DNA of 64,000 nucleotides from Kingella_B sp963529665 (GCA_963529665.1 CAUSAG010000007.1:1-64000), one strand, 5' to 3'. Counted from the stretch's first letter, positions 13,430 to 22,944 are shown. Numbers and translations are program-made. The notes: generated from the sequence alone by a model not told the origin.

Positions 13430-15028
13430 TCAATGCGCTGCCGACTCCAACACCAGCGATAGAATAAATGTCCACACGCAAACAAACGCCAGCAAGGCAA
13501 GGCTGTATCGCAGCACCAATTTCAGCACGGCAGATTCTTCGCCTGTTTTGCCCAACGCGCCTGTGGCAATGGTGATGGATTGGGGCGATACCAGTTTACC
13601 CATCGCGCCGCCAGCGGTGTTAGCGCTCACCAGCATATTGGGGTCAATGCCCAGCTTGCCTGCCACCGTGCTTTGCACGCCCGCAAACAAGGTGTTGTTG
13701 TTCACCACCGATCCAGTCATAAACACGCCAACCCAGCCCAAGATGGGAGACAGCAATGGGAAAATTTTGCCTGTTTCGGCGATAGCTTCGCCCAACACTT
13801 TGGTCATGCCTGTGGACGTCATCAATTTGGCAATCGCCAAGATGCAAGAAATGGTAATAATGGCGATTAAGAACGATTTAAACGTTTCTTTTAACACGCC
13901 AACCGCTTTGCCAAACGACAAGGTTTTGCTGCTCATGGCGATGCTGATGAGCGTTGCCACCAAAATCGCTGTGCCTGTGGCTTTGCCCAAATCCAGCTTA
14001 ACTAGCTCTTCGCCTTCACCGGGCATCACATCCAAAGCAATGGTGGTGAACGTTAATGCGCCTTTGGTAAATACTTCTTTAAAGAACGGCATGCTCCAAA
14101 TAATCACCGTGATGCTCAGCAACACGAACGGCATCCAAGCATCCACGATTTGCCCTGCGGAAAATTTTGCTTTGCTGTTTTCGTCTTCTGCCACCAAACG
14201 GAAAATGTTTTTCGGTTTCCATTGGGTGCACAGCCCAGCCAAAGCAGCCAAAGAGAGCAATGGAGGAACAATATCCACCAATTCAGGGCCCAAGAAATAG
14301 CTCACAGCCATTTGCGACACGGTAAACACCACAGAAGTAACCAACAAAGCAGGCAAAACTTCTTTCACGCCTTTGATGCCATCCAAAATCCACACCAGCA
14401 AGAAAGGCACGCTGGCGGCAACAATCGGTAAAGTGGTGTTAGTAGCGCGAGAAACGCCCAACGCAGTTACGCCATCCAGTCCTTTAAGCGTATCCACAAT
14501 CGCCACAGGAATACCAATCGCACCCCACGCGCCTGCGGCAGCGTTTGCCACCAAGCACAGCATCGCCGCTTGCAATGGATTAAAGCCCAGCGCCGCCAGC
14601 ATCACGCTACAAATGGCAATCGGCACGCCAAAGCCCGCCGCGCCTTCCAAAAACGCGCCAAAGCAAAAACCAATCAGCAACAATTGAATGCGTTGGTCGG
14701 CAGAAACCATGGTAAGCGAGCCTTTGATGACTTCAATTTTGCCTGTGGCAACGGTTAAGCGGTAAAGCCACATCGCCATGATGATGATGTAGCCAATGGG
14801 CCAAAAGCCTGCCAAAAAGCCCGATGCCACGGCGGCAAACGCTTTGGCAAAAGGCAGGTTAAACGGATAAAACGACAGCACCAGCGTTGCCACCAAGGTG
14901 AGCATGGCGGCATGCAAGCCTTTGAGTTTTAACACGGTTAAGCCGAGCAAAAACAATACGATAGGAATCGCTGCCACCAATGCCGACAGCCAAATGCTGT
15001 CCAGTGGACCGTGCGTAATGGGAGACAT
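13430..15028 (-). CDS. lctP: L-lactate permease (LctP family)
   Basis: This 532-residue, highly hydrophobic protein has about 12-14 membrane segments. It carries the family signature around GFCFGAFLEGAAGFGVPIAI (about 117-136), plus NAAAGAWGAIGIPV and VNNNTLFAGVQ. It imports lactate with protons at the inner membrane, an important carbon source for oral and mucosal Neisseriaceae. The start at 15028 is preceded by a good ribosome-binding site (TAGGAG, minus strand). It appears monocistronic, and a TAACCAGAG/CTCCGTTTAA-type weak hairpin downstream may terminate it. Confidence 0.93.
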   Translation of the reverse strand: MSPITHGPLDSIWLSALVAAIPIVLFLLGLTVLKLKGLHAAMLTLVATLVLSFYPFNLPFAKAFAAVASGFLAGFWPIGYIIIMAMWLYRLTVATGKIEVIKGSLTMVSADQRIQLLLIGFCFGAFLEGAAGFGVPIAICSVMLAALGFNPLQAAMLCLVANAAAGAWGAIGIPVAIVDTLKGLDGVTALGVSRATNTTLPIVAASVPFLLVWILDGIKGVKEVLPALLVTSVVFTVSQMAVSYFLGPELVDIVPPLLSLAALAGLCTQWKPKNIFRLVAEDENSKAKFSAGQIVDAWMPFVLLSITVIIWSMPFFKEVFTKGALTFTTIALDVMPGEGEELVKLDLGKATGTAILVATLISIAMSSKTLSFGKAVGVLKETFKSFLIAIITISCILAIAKLMTSTGMTKVLGEAIAETGKIFPLLSPILGWVGVFMTGSVVNNNTLFAGVQSTVAGKLGIDPNMLVSANTAGGAMGKLVSPQSITIATGALGKTGEESAVLKLVLRYSLALLAFVCVWTFILSLVLESAAH

Positions 15029-15188
15029 GGATAAATACTCCTAAAAAATGCAGCTTTGTGGGCTACGTGGTTAAACAAACCTTTTGAAGTTAAATTTCAC
15101 AATTTCTGATAGCGTAATGCTACGCCTGTTTAAAATGGAAAAATATGTCGCGCATCAAGTTTTGTAAACTTAGTCGCTTAATGAGTTA

Positions 15189-15351
15189 AGAACCTGTTCA
15201 AAGTCTCTGCACGAGCTGTCCGCTGATGCAGATTGGTTGCAGGACAAGGCGCAAAACGCAGGCAATAGCGAGACTATTGCCAAGTTTTGCAACGCAGTCA
15301 TGCAGCCAAGATGCGTTAGTGGCAGCCGCGCAGGGATTTTGAACAGGTTCT
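15189..15351. repeat. MITE-like repeat with 14-bp inverted ends
   Basis: The element begins AGAACCTGTTCAAA (15189-15202) and ends with its exact inverse (15338-15351). The 163-bp interior has no ORF. Elements with these ends occur in other Neisseriaceae as far as I recall. It sits in the 500-base gap between lctP and trmA, which otherwise holds only an AT-rich leader and the repeat at 15407. Confidence 0.55.
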
Positions 15352-15406
15352 AGGATTTAAATCGCCGTGTTGGTTTTGTTTACATGGCTTAACGCTTATA
15401 ATTTAA

Positions 15407-15484
15407 GGCAGCCTTGCCCCTTTGTCCAAATCTTTGATTTGGGTATAAAGGGGTATGCCGCAGCGCAATGCGCAAGGCTGAAAA
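15407..15484 (+). repeat. Palindromic leader-like repeat, copy 1
   Basis: This DUS-like GGCAGCCTTG is followed by CCCCTTTGTCC, the palindrome CCAAATCTTTGATTTGG, GTATAAAGGGGTAT and GCAGCGCAATGCGC. A second, inverted copy with an internal insertion lies at 20072-20196, upstream of rsgA. Each copy sits upstream of an RNA or ribosome gene (trmA, rsgA), so a shared promoter or regulatory role is possible but unproven. Confidence 0.5.
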
Positions 15485-15527
15485 CGCCGTTTAAGCTATT
15501 TTCAGGCTGCCTTTTTTGTTTACCCAC

Positions 15528-16625
15528 ATGCCCACCACCATGCCCTACACCGCCCAACTTGCCGAAAAAACCCAACGCCTCACCGCCCTACTCGCTCCTT
15601 TTGCTGCACCCGCGCCGCAAGTGTTCCCCTCGCCCGAGCAAGGCTACCGCATGCGCGCCGAGTTCCGCATTTGGCACGACAGCGACCAAATCAACTACGC
15701 CATGTTTGCCCACGGGCAAAAAGCGTCCAGCGCATCGCTGATTAAGCTCACCCATTTTCAGGCTGCCCACAGCAGCATCACCGCGCTGATGCCCCGCCTG
15801 CTCCACCGCATTTCAGGCTGCCCCGCGCTGCACACGCGGCTCTACCAATGCGAATTTCTCGCCACGCTCAGCGGCGAAATGCTGGTAACGCTGATTTATC
15901 ACCGCAAGCTGGACGACGACTGGCAAACCGCTGCCCGCGCGCTGGCGCAAGATTTGAACATCCACATCATCGGGCGCAGCAAAGGGCAAAAAATCGTGCT
16001 CAGCCAAGACTTTGTAACCGAGCGGCTGGCGGTAAACGGGCAAAGCTACGCCTATCGCCAATACGAAGGCAGCTTCACCCAGCCCAATGCCGTCGTGTGC
16101 GAAAAAATGCTGGCGTGGGCGTGCCAACAAGCGCAAGGCGCGGGTGGCGATTTGCTGGAACTGTATTGCGGCAACGGCAATTTCACGCTGCCCTTGTCGC
16201 GCCACTTTCGCCGCGTGCTGGCCACCGAAGTGTCCAAAACCTCCGTTGCCGCCGCGCAATGGAATATCGCGCACAACCAAGCTGACAACATCAAAATCGC
16301 CCGTTTATCCGCCGAAGAGTTCACCGCAGCGTTTTCAGGCTGCCGCACATTTCGCCGTTTAGCCGAAAGCGGCATCGCGCTGGCAGATTACGATTTTTCC
16401 ACTATTTTTATTGACCCGCCGCGCGCAGGCGTGGACAGCGCAACACTGAAACTCGTTGCCCAGTTTGACCGCATTATTTATGTGTCGTGCAACCCCGAAA
16501 CGCTCGCCGCCAATTTGCAAACGCTCACGCAAACCCACGCCATCCAAGCCACCGCGCTGTTTGACCAGTTTCCGTTTACCCCGCATATTGAAAGCGGCGT
16601 GATGCTGGTGCGAAAGGCAGCCTGA
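15528..16625 (+). CDS. trmA: tRNA (uracil-5-)-methyltransferase TrmA
   Basis: TrmA makes m5U54 in the T-loop of tRNAs using S-adenosylmethionine. The protein (365 residues) has QLAEKTQRL and YRMRAEFRIWHD near the N-terminus, the SAM-binding stretch LLELYCGNGNFTLPLS (about 206-221), FIDPPRAGVD, and the catalytic-cysteine motif YVSCNPETLAANL near the C-terminus. No Shine-Dalgarno is clear. 15528 and 15540 are both possible starts and 15516 is less likely. An in-frame DUS contributes FSGC residues at about 16335. Confidence 0.92.
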   Translation: MPTTMPYTAQLAEKTQRLTALLAPFAAPAPQVFPSPEQGYRMRAEFRIWHDSDQINYAMFAHGQKASSASLIKLTHFQAAHSSITALMPRLLHRISGCPALHTRLYQCEFLATLSGEMLVTLIYHRKLDDDWQTAARALAQDLNIHIIGRSKGQKIVLSQDFVTERLAVNGQSYAYRQYEGSFTQPNAVVCEKMLAWACQQAQGAGGDLLELYCGNGNFTLPLSRHFRRVLATEVSKTSVAAAQWNIAHNQADNIKIARLSAEEFTAAFSGCRTFRRLAESGIALADYDFSTIFIDPPRAGVDSATLKLVAQFDRIIYVSCNPETLAANLQTLTQTHAIQATALFDQFPFTPHIESGVMLVRKAA

Positions 16626-16707
16626 AAACGAGTTGACGAGCTTCTGCGCAGCGAAAACCGCTTTACCCATTTTCAGGCTGCCTTAACCCATCCCCGAAAG
16701 TCCCACC

Positions 16708-17331
16708 ATGAACTACCAAGACCAACTCAAAGCCCTGCACAAACAAGCCCAACAACAAACCGCTAAACGCCGCGCCACCGAAGCGCAAGCCAAGCAGCAA
16801 GCCGCGCAAGAAGCGGAAATCAATTTTAGCGAGCTGATGAAAGACGTAACCCCGATTAAAAACACCAATCAATACGTCGCCCCCGCCAGCAAAAAAGCCA
16901 TCAAGTCGCGCCAGCAGGCAGACGACTTGGGCGAAGACAACTATTTTTATGTGGGCGAAGGCATCCACCTAGAAATCCCCGCCACATTCAGCAAAAACGG
17001 GCAAGGCGCAAACGACATCAAACGCCTGCAAAACGGGCATTACGAAGTGGTCGCCGATGTAGATTTGCACGGCTACACGCAAGAAGAAGCCCAGCAAGTG
17101 CTCAACGAATTTATAGAATTTGTGAAACGGCGCGGCGTGTGCGGCGAAATCATCCACGGCAGCGGCTTAGGCTCATCGGGCTACACCCCCGTGCTGAAAA
17201 ATCTGGTGCGCCGCTGGCTGATGGCGCACCCCGATGTGCTCGCCTACTGCGAACCGCGCAAAGGCAACGATGGCGCAGTACGCATCCTAGTCAAACGCCA
17301 ACGCCGCGAAGACCCGTGGGCGGAAGATTAA
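16708..17331 (+). CDS. Smr domain endonuclease-like protein
   Basis: This 207-residue protein has a long charged, glutamine-rich N-terminal helix (1-60) and a C-terminal Smr domain (about 115-205). The domain carries the DLHGYTQEEA motif, the GCGEIIHGSGLGSSG-type loop, and LVRRWLMAHPDVLAYCEP. Smr domains of the stand-alone YdaL/SmrA type bind or nick nucleic acid. The gene follows trmA across an inverted DUS and precedes gltX in the same direction. Confidence 0.85.
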   Translation: MNYQDQLKALHKQAQQQTAKRRATEAQAKQQAAQEAEINFSELMKDVTPIKNTNQYVAPASKKAIKSRQQADDLGEDNYFYVGEGIHLEIPATFSKNGQGANDIKRLQNGHYEVVADVDLHGYTQEEAQQVLNEFIEFVKRRGVCGEIIHGSGLGSSGYTPVLKNLVRRWLMAHPDVLAYCEPRKGNDGAVRILVKRQRREDPWAED

Positions 17332-17556
17332 GGCAGCCTGAAAAGCCCAACCACCGCGCCAACAATGGAGCATCAACAGCTTGCCGACATGACCACCAAG
17401 CAACGTCTCCTTTTCCATATAACCATTTGGCGACGAGCCGTCGCCACTCCATTCAGGCTGCCTTAACCACCCATTCCTACGCCATCCCCCCTTTTTCAGG
17501 CAGCCTGAAAACAGTAAAATCCCCACCCTTTCCCAATCACACAACGAAAGCCCATT

Positions 17557-18960
17557 ATGACCATCAAAACTCGTTTCGCCCCCAGCCCTACCGGCTATCT
17601 GCACATCGGCGGCGTGCGCACCGCACTGTATTCGTGGGCGTTTGCCAAACACCACGGCGGCGAATTTCTGCTGCGCATTGAAGACACCGACCTAGAACGC
17701 TCCACCGCCGAAAGCGTGCAAATCATCCTACAAGGCATGGACTGGGTAGGGCTGCACGCCGACAACCGCGATAACATCGTCTATCAAACCCAAAACTTCC
17801 CGCGCTACAAAGAGCTTATCCAACAACTGCTTGCCAGCGGACACGCCTATTACTGCTATTGCAGCAAAGAAGAACTCGCCGCCATGCGCGAAAAAGCCGA
17901 GCGCGAAGGCACCGCCACCTACGACCGCCGCTGGCGACCCGAAGCAGGCAAAACCCTGCCGCCCATCCCCGCCGACATCCAACCCGTTGTCCGCTTCAAA
18001 AACCCGCTAGATGGCGCAACCACATGGCACGACGCCGTAAAAGGCGACATCAGCATCCCCAACGCCGCGCTCGACGACCTGATTATCGCCCGCGCCGATG
18101 GCACGCCCACCTACAACTTCTGCGTGGTGGTGGACGATTTTGACATGGGCATCACCCATGTGATTCGCGGCGACGACCATGTAAATAACACCCCCAAACA
18201 AATCAACATCTTCAAAGCGTTAGGCGCAACACCACCGCAATACGCGCACCTGCCCATGATTTTGAACGAGCAAGGCAAAAAAATCTCCAAACGCAGCGGC
18301 GACACCGTTGCCATCACCGAATTTGCCGACATGGGCATCCTGCCCGAAGCCATGCTGAACTACCTCGCGCGGCTGGGCTGGGCGCACGGCGACGACGAAT
18401 TTTTCAGCATGGAACAATTTGTGCAATGGTTTGATTTAAAAGACGTATCCGCATCGCCCAGCCGCATGGACGGCAAAAAACTAATGTGGATAAACGGCGA
18501 ACACATCAAAGCCGCCGACAACCAACGTCTAGCCGACTTGGTCGCCCCACGCTTGGCGCAACAAGGTATCCACGTTTCAGGCAGCCTAAAACTGGCAGAC
18601 GTTATCGCGCTGGTGAAAGACCGCGCCCAAGATTTGAACGCGCTCGCCAGCGAATGCGCCTATTTCTACGCCAAAGCCACGCCCGCCGAAGCCGACCTTG
18701 CCAAGCATTGGGATGCCGACGCGCCCGCCCGTATGCGCCGCTTTGCCACCCAGCTCGCTGCCCTGCCCGAAGCCGACTGGACAGCCGAAGGCATCCACGC
18801 CCTGTTCGCCCCCTTCTGCGAAGCCGAAGGCATCAAAATGGGCAAACTGGGCATGCCGCTGCGCCTTGCCGTGTGCGGCACCGCCAAAACCCCCAGCGTG
18901 GACGCGGTGCTCGCCATGCTGGGGCGCGAGGAAGTGTTGAAGCGGCTGGCAGAGGTTTGA
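17557..18960 (+). CDS. gltX: Glutamate--tRNA ligase
   Basis: Class I aminoacyl-tRNA synthetase of 467 residues that charges tRNA-Glu. The HIGH-like motif is HIGG (16-19) after FAPSPTGYL, and the KMSKS-like motif is KISKRSGD (about 244-251). The zinc region YCYCSKEELAAMRE is near 105-118, and the anticodon-binding region fills the C-terminal third. Length is normal. CCGG is rare in it, typical of the window's backbone, in contrast with valS. Confidence 0.96.
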   Translation: MTIKTRFAPSPTGYLHIGGVRTALYSWAFAKHHGGEFLLRIEDTDLERSTAESVQIILQGMDWVGLHADNRDNIVYQTQNFPRYKELIQQLLASGHAYYCYCSKEELAAMREKAEREGTATYDRRWRPEAGKTLPPIPADIQPVVRFKNPLDGATTWHDAVKGDISIPNAALDDLIIARADGTPTYNFCVVVDDFDMGITHVIRGDDHVNNTPKQINIFKALGATPPQYAHLPMILNEQGKKISKRSGDTVAITEFADMGILPEAMLNYLARLGWAHGDDEFFSMEQFVQWFDLKDVSASPSRMDGKKLMWINGEHIKAADNQRLADLVAPRLAQQGIHVSGSLKLADVIALVKDRAQDLNALASECAYFYAKATPAEADLAKHWDADAPARMRRFATQLAALPEADWTAEGIHALFAPFCEAEGIKMGKLGMPLRLAVCGTAKTPSVDAVLAMLGREEVLKRLAEV

Positions 18961-18991
18961 TGTAAACCCACGCCCGCCAATCCGCCACGCA

Positions 18992-19040
18992 AAAGGCAGC
19001 CTAAAAACGGGTTCACGCTCGTTTTCAGGCTGCCTTTTTT
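18992..19040. terminator. Inverted DUS hairpin after gltX
   Basis: AAAGGCAGCCTAAAAACG and CGTTTTCAGGCTGCCTTTTTT pair and end in a T run, about 30 bases after the gltX stop. Confidence 0.7.
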
Positions 19041-19194
19041 GTGGTACACGAAAGCCTAGACAACGCCCGCAGCAAAATGGAGCAGCGACGGCTCGTCGCC
19101 AAATAGCACATTGAATAAGCCAAACCCTTTGCAAAAGTCCAAAGGCAGCCAAACGCCCAATTACGTTTTCAGGCTGCCTTTTATGCTTCGCACA

Positions 19195-20061
19195 TCAGCG
19201 CAGCAATTCATCCGTAATCTTTTGCAGCAACGCCACGCGCTCCGCCGACACTTCGCCGCGTTCCGCCGCCGCTTTCACCGCACAGTTGGGTTCGGCGCGA
19301 TGGGTGCAGTTGTGAAAGCGGCATTGCCCAATCAGGTGGCGCAAATCGGGAAAATACCGCAGCAAATCGGCGGCGTCCAAATGGTGCAGCCCAAATTCTT
19401 GCAAGCCGGGGCTGTCAATCAGCTTGGTGTCGCCATCCAAATCATACAGTTGCGCGTGGGTGGTGGTGTGTTTGCCCGAATCCAGCGCGGCGGAAATGGT
19501 TTGCGTGCGGGCAAGGGTTTCGCCCAGCAGCGCGTTGGTGAGCGTGGATTTGCCCATGCCGCTTTGCCCGAGCAAGATATTGGTTTCGCCGCGCAGCTTG
19601 TCGCGCAGAATATCCACGTTGCCCAATGCGCTTAATATGATGATTTCGTAGCCTAATTTTTCGTAAAACGATAATTTTTCTTGCAGCGCGGCGGTGCTGG
19701 GCAAATCGGCTTTGTTGATAACAATCACGGGATGGATGTGAGCGGCTTCGGCGGCAATCAGCGCGCGTTGCAGCAGGGCTTCGCTGGGGCTGGGCTCGGC
19801 AGCGATAACAATCAGCAGCTGGCTTACATTGGCGGCGATGAGCTTGGATTTCCATGCGTCTTGGCGATAAAGCAGGCTTTGGCGCGGTTGCACGCTTTCA
19901 ATCACGGCTTGCTCGCCGTTGATGATTTGGATGTTCACCCAATCGCCGCAGGCATAATCGGTGCGTTTGCTGCGCGTGCTGGCTTCGTAGGTTTGCTGGT
20001 TGGCGGTGCGGACGATGTAGCGCCTGCCGTAGCTGGTGATGATTTGGGCGGTTTGGGGCAT
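19195..20061 (-). CDS. rsgA: Ribosome small subunit-dependent GTPase RsgA
   Basis: This 288-residue, circularly permuted GTPase assists late 30S subunit maturation. The order is OB-fold (about 1-70), NKADLP (G4), then GQSGMGKSTLTNALL (G1), DSPG (G3), and a C-terminal zinc site CRFHNCTHRAEPNC. The start at 20061 (MPQTAQIITSYGRRY) fits the family. A longer frame from 20127 would translate the upstream repeat. Confidence 0.94.
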   Translation of the reverse strand: MPQTAQIITSYGRRYIVRTANQQTYEASTRSKRTDYACGDWVNIQIINGEQAVIESVQPRQSLLYRQDAWKSKLIAANVSQLLIVIAAEPSPSEALLQRALIAAEAAHIHPVIVINKADLPSTAALQEKLSFYEKLGYEIIILSALGNVDILRDKLRGETNILLGQSGMGKSTLTNALLGETLARTQTISAALDSGKHTTTHAQLYDLDGDTKLIDSPGLQEFGLHHLDAADLLRYFPDLRHLIGQCRFHNCTHRAEPNCAVKAAAERGEVSAERVALLQKITDELLR

Positions 20062-20071
20062 GGGATGGGCT

Positions 20072-20196
20072 TTCAATCTTGCGCGTTGCGCTGCGATATA
20101 CCCCTTTGGCTTTGCATAAGTTCGCATGGCTAAATCAAAGATTTAGATGCTCACTTATACCCAAATCAAAGATTTGGACAAAGGGGCAAGGCTGCC
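20072..20196 (-). repeat. Palindromic leader-like repeat, copy 2 (inverted, with insertion)
   Basis: On the minus strand this repeats the copy at 15407-15484: GGCAGCCTTGCCCC, CCAAATCTTTGATTTGG, GTATAA, then about 46 extra bases with a second small palindrome (TAAATCTTTGATTTA), then GGGGTATATCGCAGCGCAACGCGC. It lies directly upstream of rsgA. Confidence 0.5.
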
Positions 20197-20250
20197 TAAT
20201 AGGGGGTAAAATACGAGAGGCAGCCTGAAAACGTATTTAAGGAGGGAGAA

Positions 20251-20508
20251 ATGTTGGACGACTTAAAAAACTGGCTACGCGAGCGATTTGAGCGGGAAGA
20301 ATACTTTGAGTACATGACAGGTCAAGACCCCTCTTCGCCCGCGTGGCTCATCATGATGGCAGTGGGCGGCGCGTTGTATGTGCTGAATCTGATTTTTCCC
20401 GCGTTGGCAAAAGCGATTGCGGCGGTGTTGGTTGTGCCTTATTTGGTTTATTTGGCGTTTATCTGGGCAGCGGCAAAACATCGCCCTGATGATTGGGATA
20501 AATTTTAG
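20251..20508 (+). CDS. Small inner-membrane protein, unknown
   Basis: The protein has 85 residues. A charged N-terminus (LKNWLREREFE-like) precedes two hydrophobic helices at about 31-52 and 54-73, with a charged tail KHRPDDWDKF. A strong ribosome-binding site (AAGGAGGG) precedes the ATG. No family is recognised. It is transcribed divergently from rsgA. Confidence 0.65.
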   Translation: MLDDLKNWLRERFEREEYFEYMTGQDPSSPAWLIMMAVGGALYVLNLIFPALAKAIAAVLVVPYLVYLAFIWAAAKHRPDDWDKF

Positions 20509-20601
20509 CTTCGCAACTCTGCTACGCTTTTCAGGCTACCTCTGGCGATTAAGGCAGCCTGAAAAGCGCAGCGAAGTTGCAAAGCTAAAACATTGGTTGC
20601 G

Positions 20602-21123
20602 CTATTCATACCGCTGCCCATTGTGTTCCAGCCAACCAGCGGCGTGGCGACCGTTTGGGTCTTTGTGCGTCCAATGGATAACGCCGCCTTGTTCGCTCCA
20701 TTCGTATTCGCCGTTAAACGCGATGCTGTCGCCTTTTTTCAAACCGCGAATTTTCGGCGCAAGGTCTATATTGTGGGCAAACAGCAGCGTTTGCCCGCTG
20801 GCGAGTTTCACAATAAAACGTTGATGGCGCGAGCCTTGCGTGTCATCGGGCAAGGTTTTAATCACGCGCCCGCTGCCTTGAATTTGCAAATCGCTTTGGT
20901 GGTTTTGATAGGCTTGTTGCAAGATGTGAACAAAGTTGACAGCGGGCGGCGCGGCTTTTTCAGGCTGCCTTTGCGTATCCCTACTTGGCTGCGGCTGGCT
21001 TTGCGCTGTGCTGACTTGCGGCGCGTTTGGCTGTTGGCTTTGCCTACTCGCCAGCCATTGTTTGCCTATCGCCAGCAACACAATCAACACCAGCACAAAC
21101 CATTGTTGTTTGTTTTTAAACAT
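20602..21123 (-). CDS. DUF3465 family protein, membrane-anchored
   Basis: This 173-residue protein has one N-terminal hydrophobic segment (about 8-20), a Gln/Pro-rich linker that contains a DUS-encoded RQPEKA, and a C-terminal beta domain. The domain shows the DUF3465 pattern: QGSGRVIKTLPDDTQGSRHQRF (about 82-103), HNIDLAP, GEYEW and IHWTHKDPNGRHAAGW. The domain is OB-like and is predicted to face the periplasm. The function is unknown. Confidence 0.8.
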   Translation of the reverse strand: MFKNKQQWFVLVLIVLLAIGKQWLASRQSQQPNAPQVSTAQSQPQPSRDTQRQPEKAAPPAVNFVHILQQAYQNHQSDLQIQGSGRVIKTLPDDTQGSRHQRFIVKLASGQTLLFAHNIDLAPKIRGLKKGDSIAFNGEYEWSEQGGVIHWTHKDPNGRHAAGWLEHNGQRYE

Positions 21124-21189
21124 ACTCTTTCCTAAAATACTTTTCAGGCTGCCTATCCACCTAGGCAGCCTGAAAACGATAATGCGCCA

Positions 21190-22365
21190 TCACACTTCAA
21201 TCTTATTCGGGGTAAACGTTTCCCATTTGTTGCACGCGGGGCAATGCCAGAAAAACACTTGCGATTTGAAATGGCAGTTGCGACAGCGATACATCCAACT
21301 ACGCTGCACTTGCCGCCCAATCACATTGCGCATCATGTCGGCATCGGCTTTCCATTGCGGGTTCAAATCGCTCATTTGCAAGCCCAGCAAGCGATACATC
21401 CCGTTTAAATCGGGCTTCACGCGCACCAGCTCCACCATTGTTTGGTTGGCTTTTTCCTCACCCCACAGCAGCAGCGATTTTTCGTAAATCACATTGTTCA
21501 AATCCAACTGCGGGAACGTTTTGGCGTAGCCAATCAACACATCCAAGCCGTCTTGCGCCTTGCCCAGCGCGTCATAAGCGTCATACAACTTCTCGCCTAT
21601 CATGCTCAAATAAGCGTGGTTTTGCTTCTCAATCGCGGTGTAGGCATCAATGGCAGCCTGAAAATGCCCCTGCTTTTGCTCAATATCGCCCAAAATCATG
21701 TTGGCGCGGGTGCATTTTTTGTTGGCAGACAACGCCGCCTGAACGTGCTCGCGGGCTTGTTCAAACTGCGATTTAAACAACTCGCCCTGCGCGATTTCGC
21801 AATAAAACTGCGCCATTTCAAACTGATACGTTTGCTCATCGTGCGCCAAAAGCTGCGCGGTGGCGATGGCTTGCTCCCAATCGCGGTCTTGCTGATAAAT
21901 ATTGAGCAGCACTTCATTGGCTTGCTTTGCCATGTTGCCCTGCTGTAATTCCAAGAAAATTTGCTCGGCTCTGTCCACCAAGCCCGCGCTTTGATAGTTC
22001 AAACCCAGCTCGTATAACACGCGCGTGCGCTTGTCGCCCACCGTGTCGGGCGAATCCAGCAAGGCTTTGTGCATGGCGATGGCTTTGTCGTTTTCGCCAC
22101 GCTGGCGATAAAGCTTGCCCAGCGTTAGGTTTAAATCATACGAATTTTGTTGCTGGTCAATCACTTCGGCAAGATTGTGCGCCGCCCGCCCCGTGTTTTT
22201 GTCCACCAGCGCATCCAAGCTGGCGTAAAAGCCTGCGGGCACGGTTTTTGCCTGTTTGAGCACGGTTTTCATGTCTATCCGCGCAGCAAACCAGCCCATC
22301 CCAAAAAACACGGGCAGCAAGATAATCGGAATCAGCATCCACCAAAGTAGGTCAGTGTTTTCCAT
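21190..22365 (-). CDS. lapB: Lipopolysaccharide assembly protein LapB
   Basis: This 391-residue inner-membrane anchored TPR protein coordinates LPS synthesis, in enterics by guiding FtsH to LpxC. There is one N-terminal membrane helix (about 8-27), TPR repeats from about 50 to 330, and a C-terminal rubredoxin-type zinc site CRNCHF...CPACNKW (about 360-382). It lies 8 bases downstream of lapA, so the two form an operon. Confidence 0.93.
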   Translation of the reverse strand: MENTDLLWWMLIPIILLPVFFGMGWFAARIDMKTVLKQAKTVPAGFYASLDALVDKNTGRAAHNLAEVIDQQQNSYDLNLTLGKLYRQRGENDKAIAMHKALLDSPDTVGDKRTRVLYELGLNYQSAGLVDRAEQIFLELQQGNMAKQANEVLLNIYQQDRDWEQAIATAQLLAHDEQTYQFEMAQFYCEIAQGELFKSQFEQAREHVQAALSANKKCTRANMILGDIEQKQGHFQAAIDAYTAIEKQNHAYLSMIGEKLYDAYDALGKAQDGLDVLIGYAKTFPQLDLNNVIYEKSLLLWGEEKANQTMVELVRVKPDLNGMYRLLGLQMSDLNPQWKADADMMRNVIGRQVQRSWMYRCRNCHFKSQVFFWHCPACNKWETFTPNKIEV

Positions 22366-22373
22366 GTTTTGCC

Positions 22374-22676
22374 TTATTTTTTGGCTACGTTAATCGGCGC
22401 GGGCGCAGCAATATCTTGCGTTGCCAAACGCGCATTTTTTTGCACTTCGGCACGCAAACGCGCATTCTCGTTGCGCAAATGAATCAAGCGCCCAAACAGC
22501 GCAAACAAACCAAACAACGCCCCCGCCACAAACGCGCCAAACAAAATCACAATCAACGGCAGCTCAACAAACTCGCTGGGCAGATAAAAAAATTGCACTT
22601 TGGCGGTGTTAATCAAAGCAAACACCAGCAAAATTGCCAAAATAACCAGTTTAATTATGGTGTAAAACAGTTTCAT
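22374..22676 (-). CDS. lapA: Lipopolysaccharide assembly protein LapA
   Basis: This 100-residue protein with two membrane helices (about 5-25 and 40-66) and a short coiled segment (RLIHLRNENARLRAEVQ) matches the LapA/DUF1049 family. It is the first gene of the lapA-lapB pair. Confidence 0.88.
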   Translation of the reverse strand: MKLFYTIIKLVILAILLVFALINTAKVQFFYLPSEFVELPLIVILFGAFVAGALFGLFALFGRLIHLRNENARLRAEVQKNARLATQDIAAPAPINVAKK

Positions 22677-22944
22677 AATTGGTTTCCCTGTTTATATTAA
22701 AAATTATCTGTGTTAAGACCGCCCAAAAATAAAAGGCTTGGGGCAGCCTGAAAACTAGGGCATAAGTGTAAACGATTTGGCAGCCTTGTGATACTGCCTT
22801 TCATTTCGCATTGTCTGTAAATCTTAACCATAGGCAGCCTGAAATACAACAAAATCCCAACCTTTCTTAACATTTGCTTTCAGGCTGCCTAAAATTTCTT
22901 TAAAATACGCCATTTATTTAATCAACTTTTGCAAAGGCATCATT

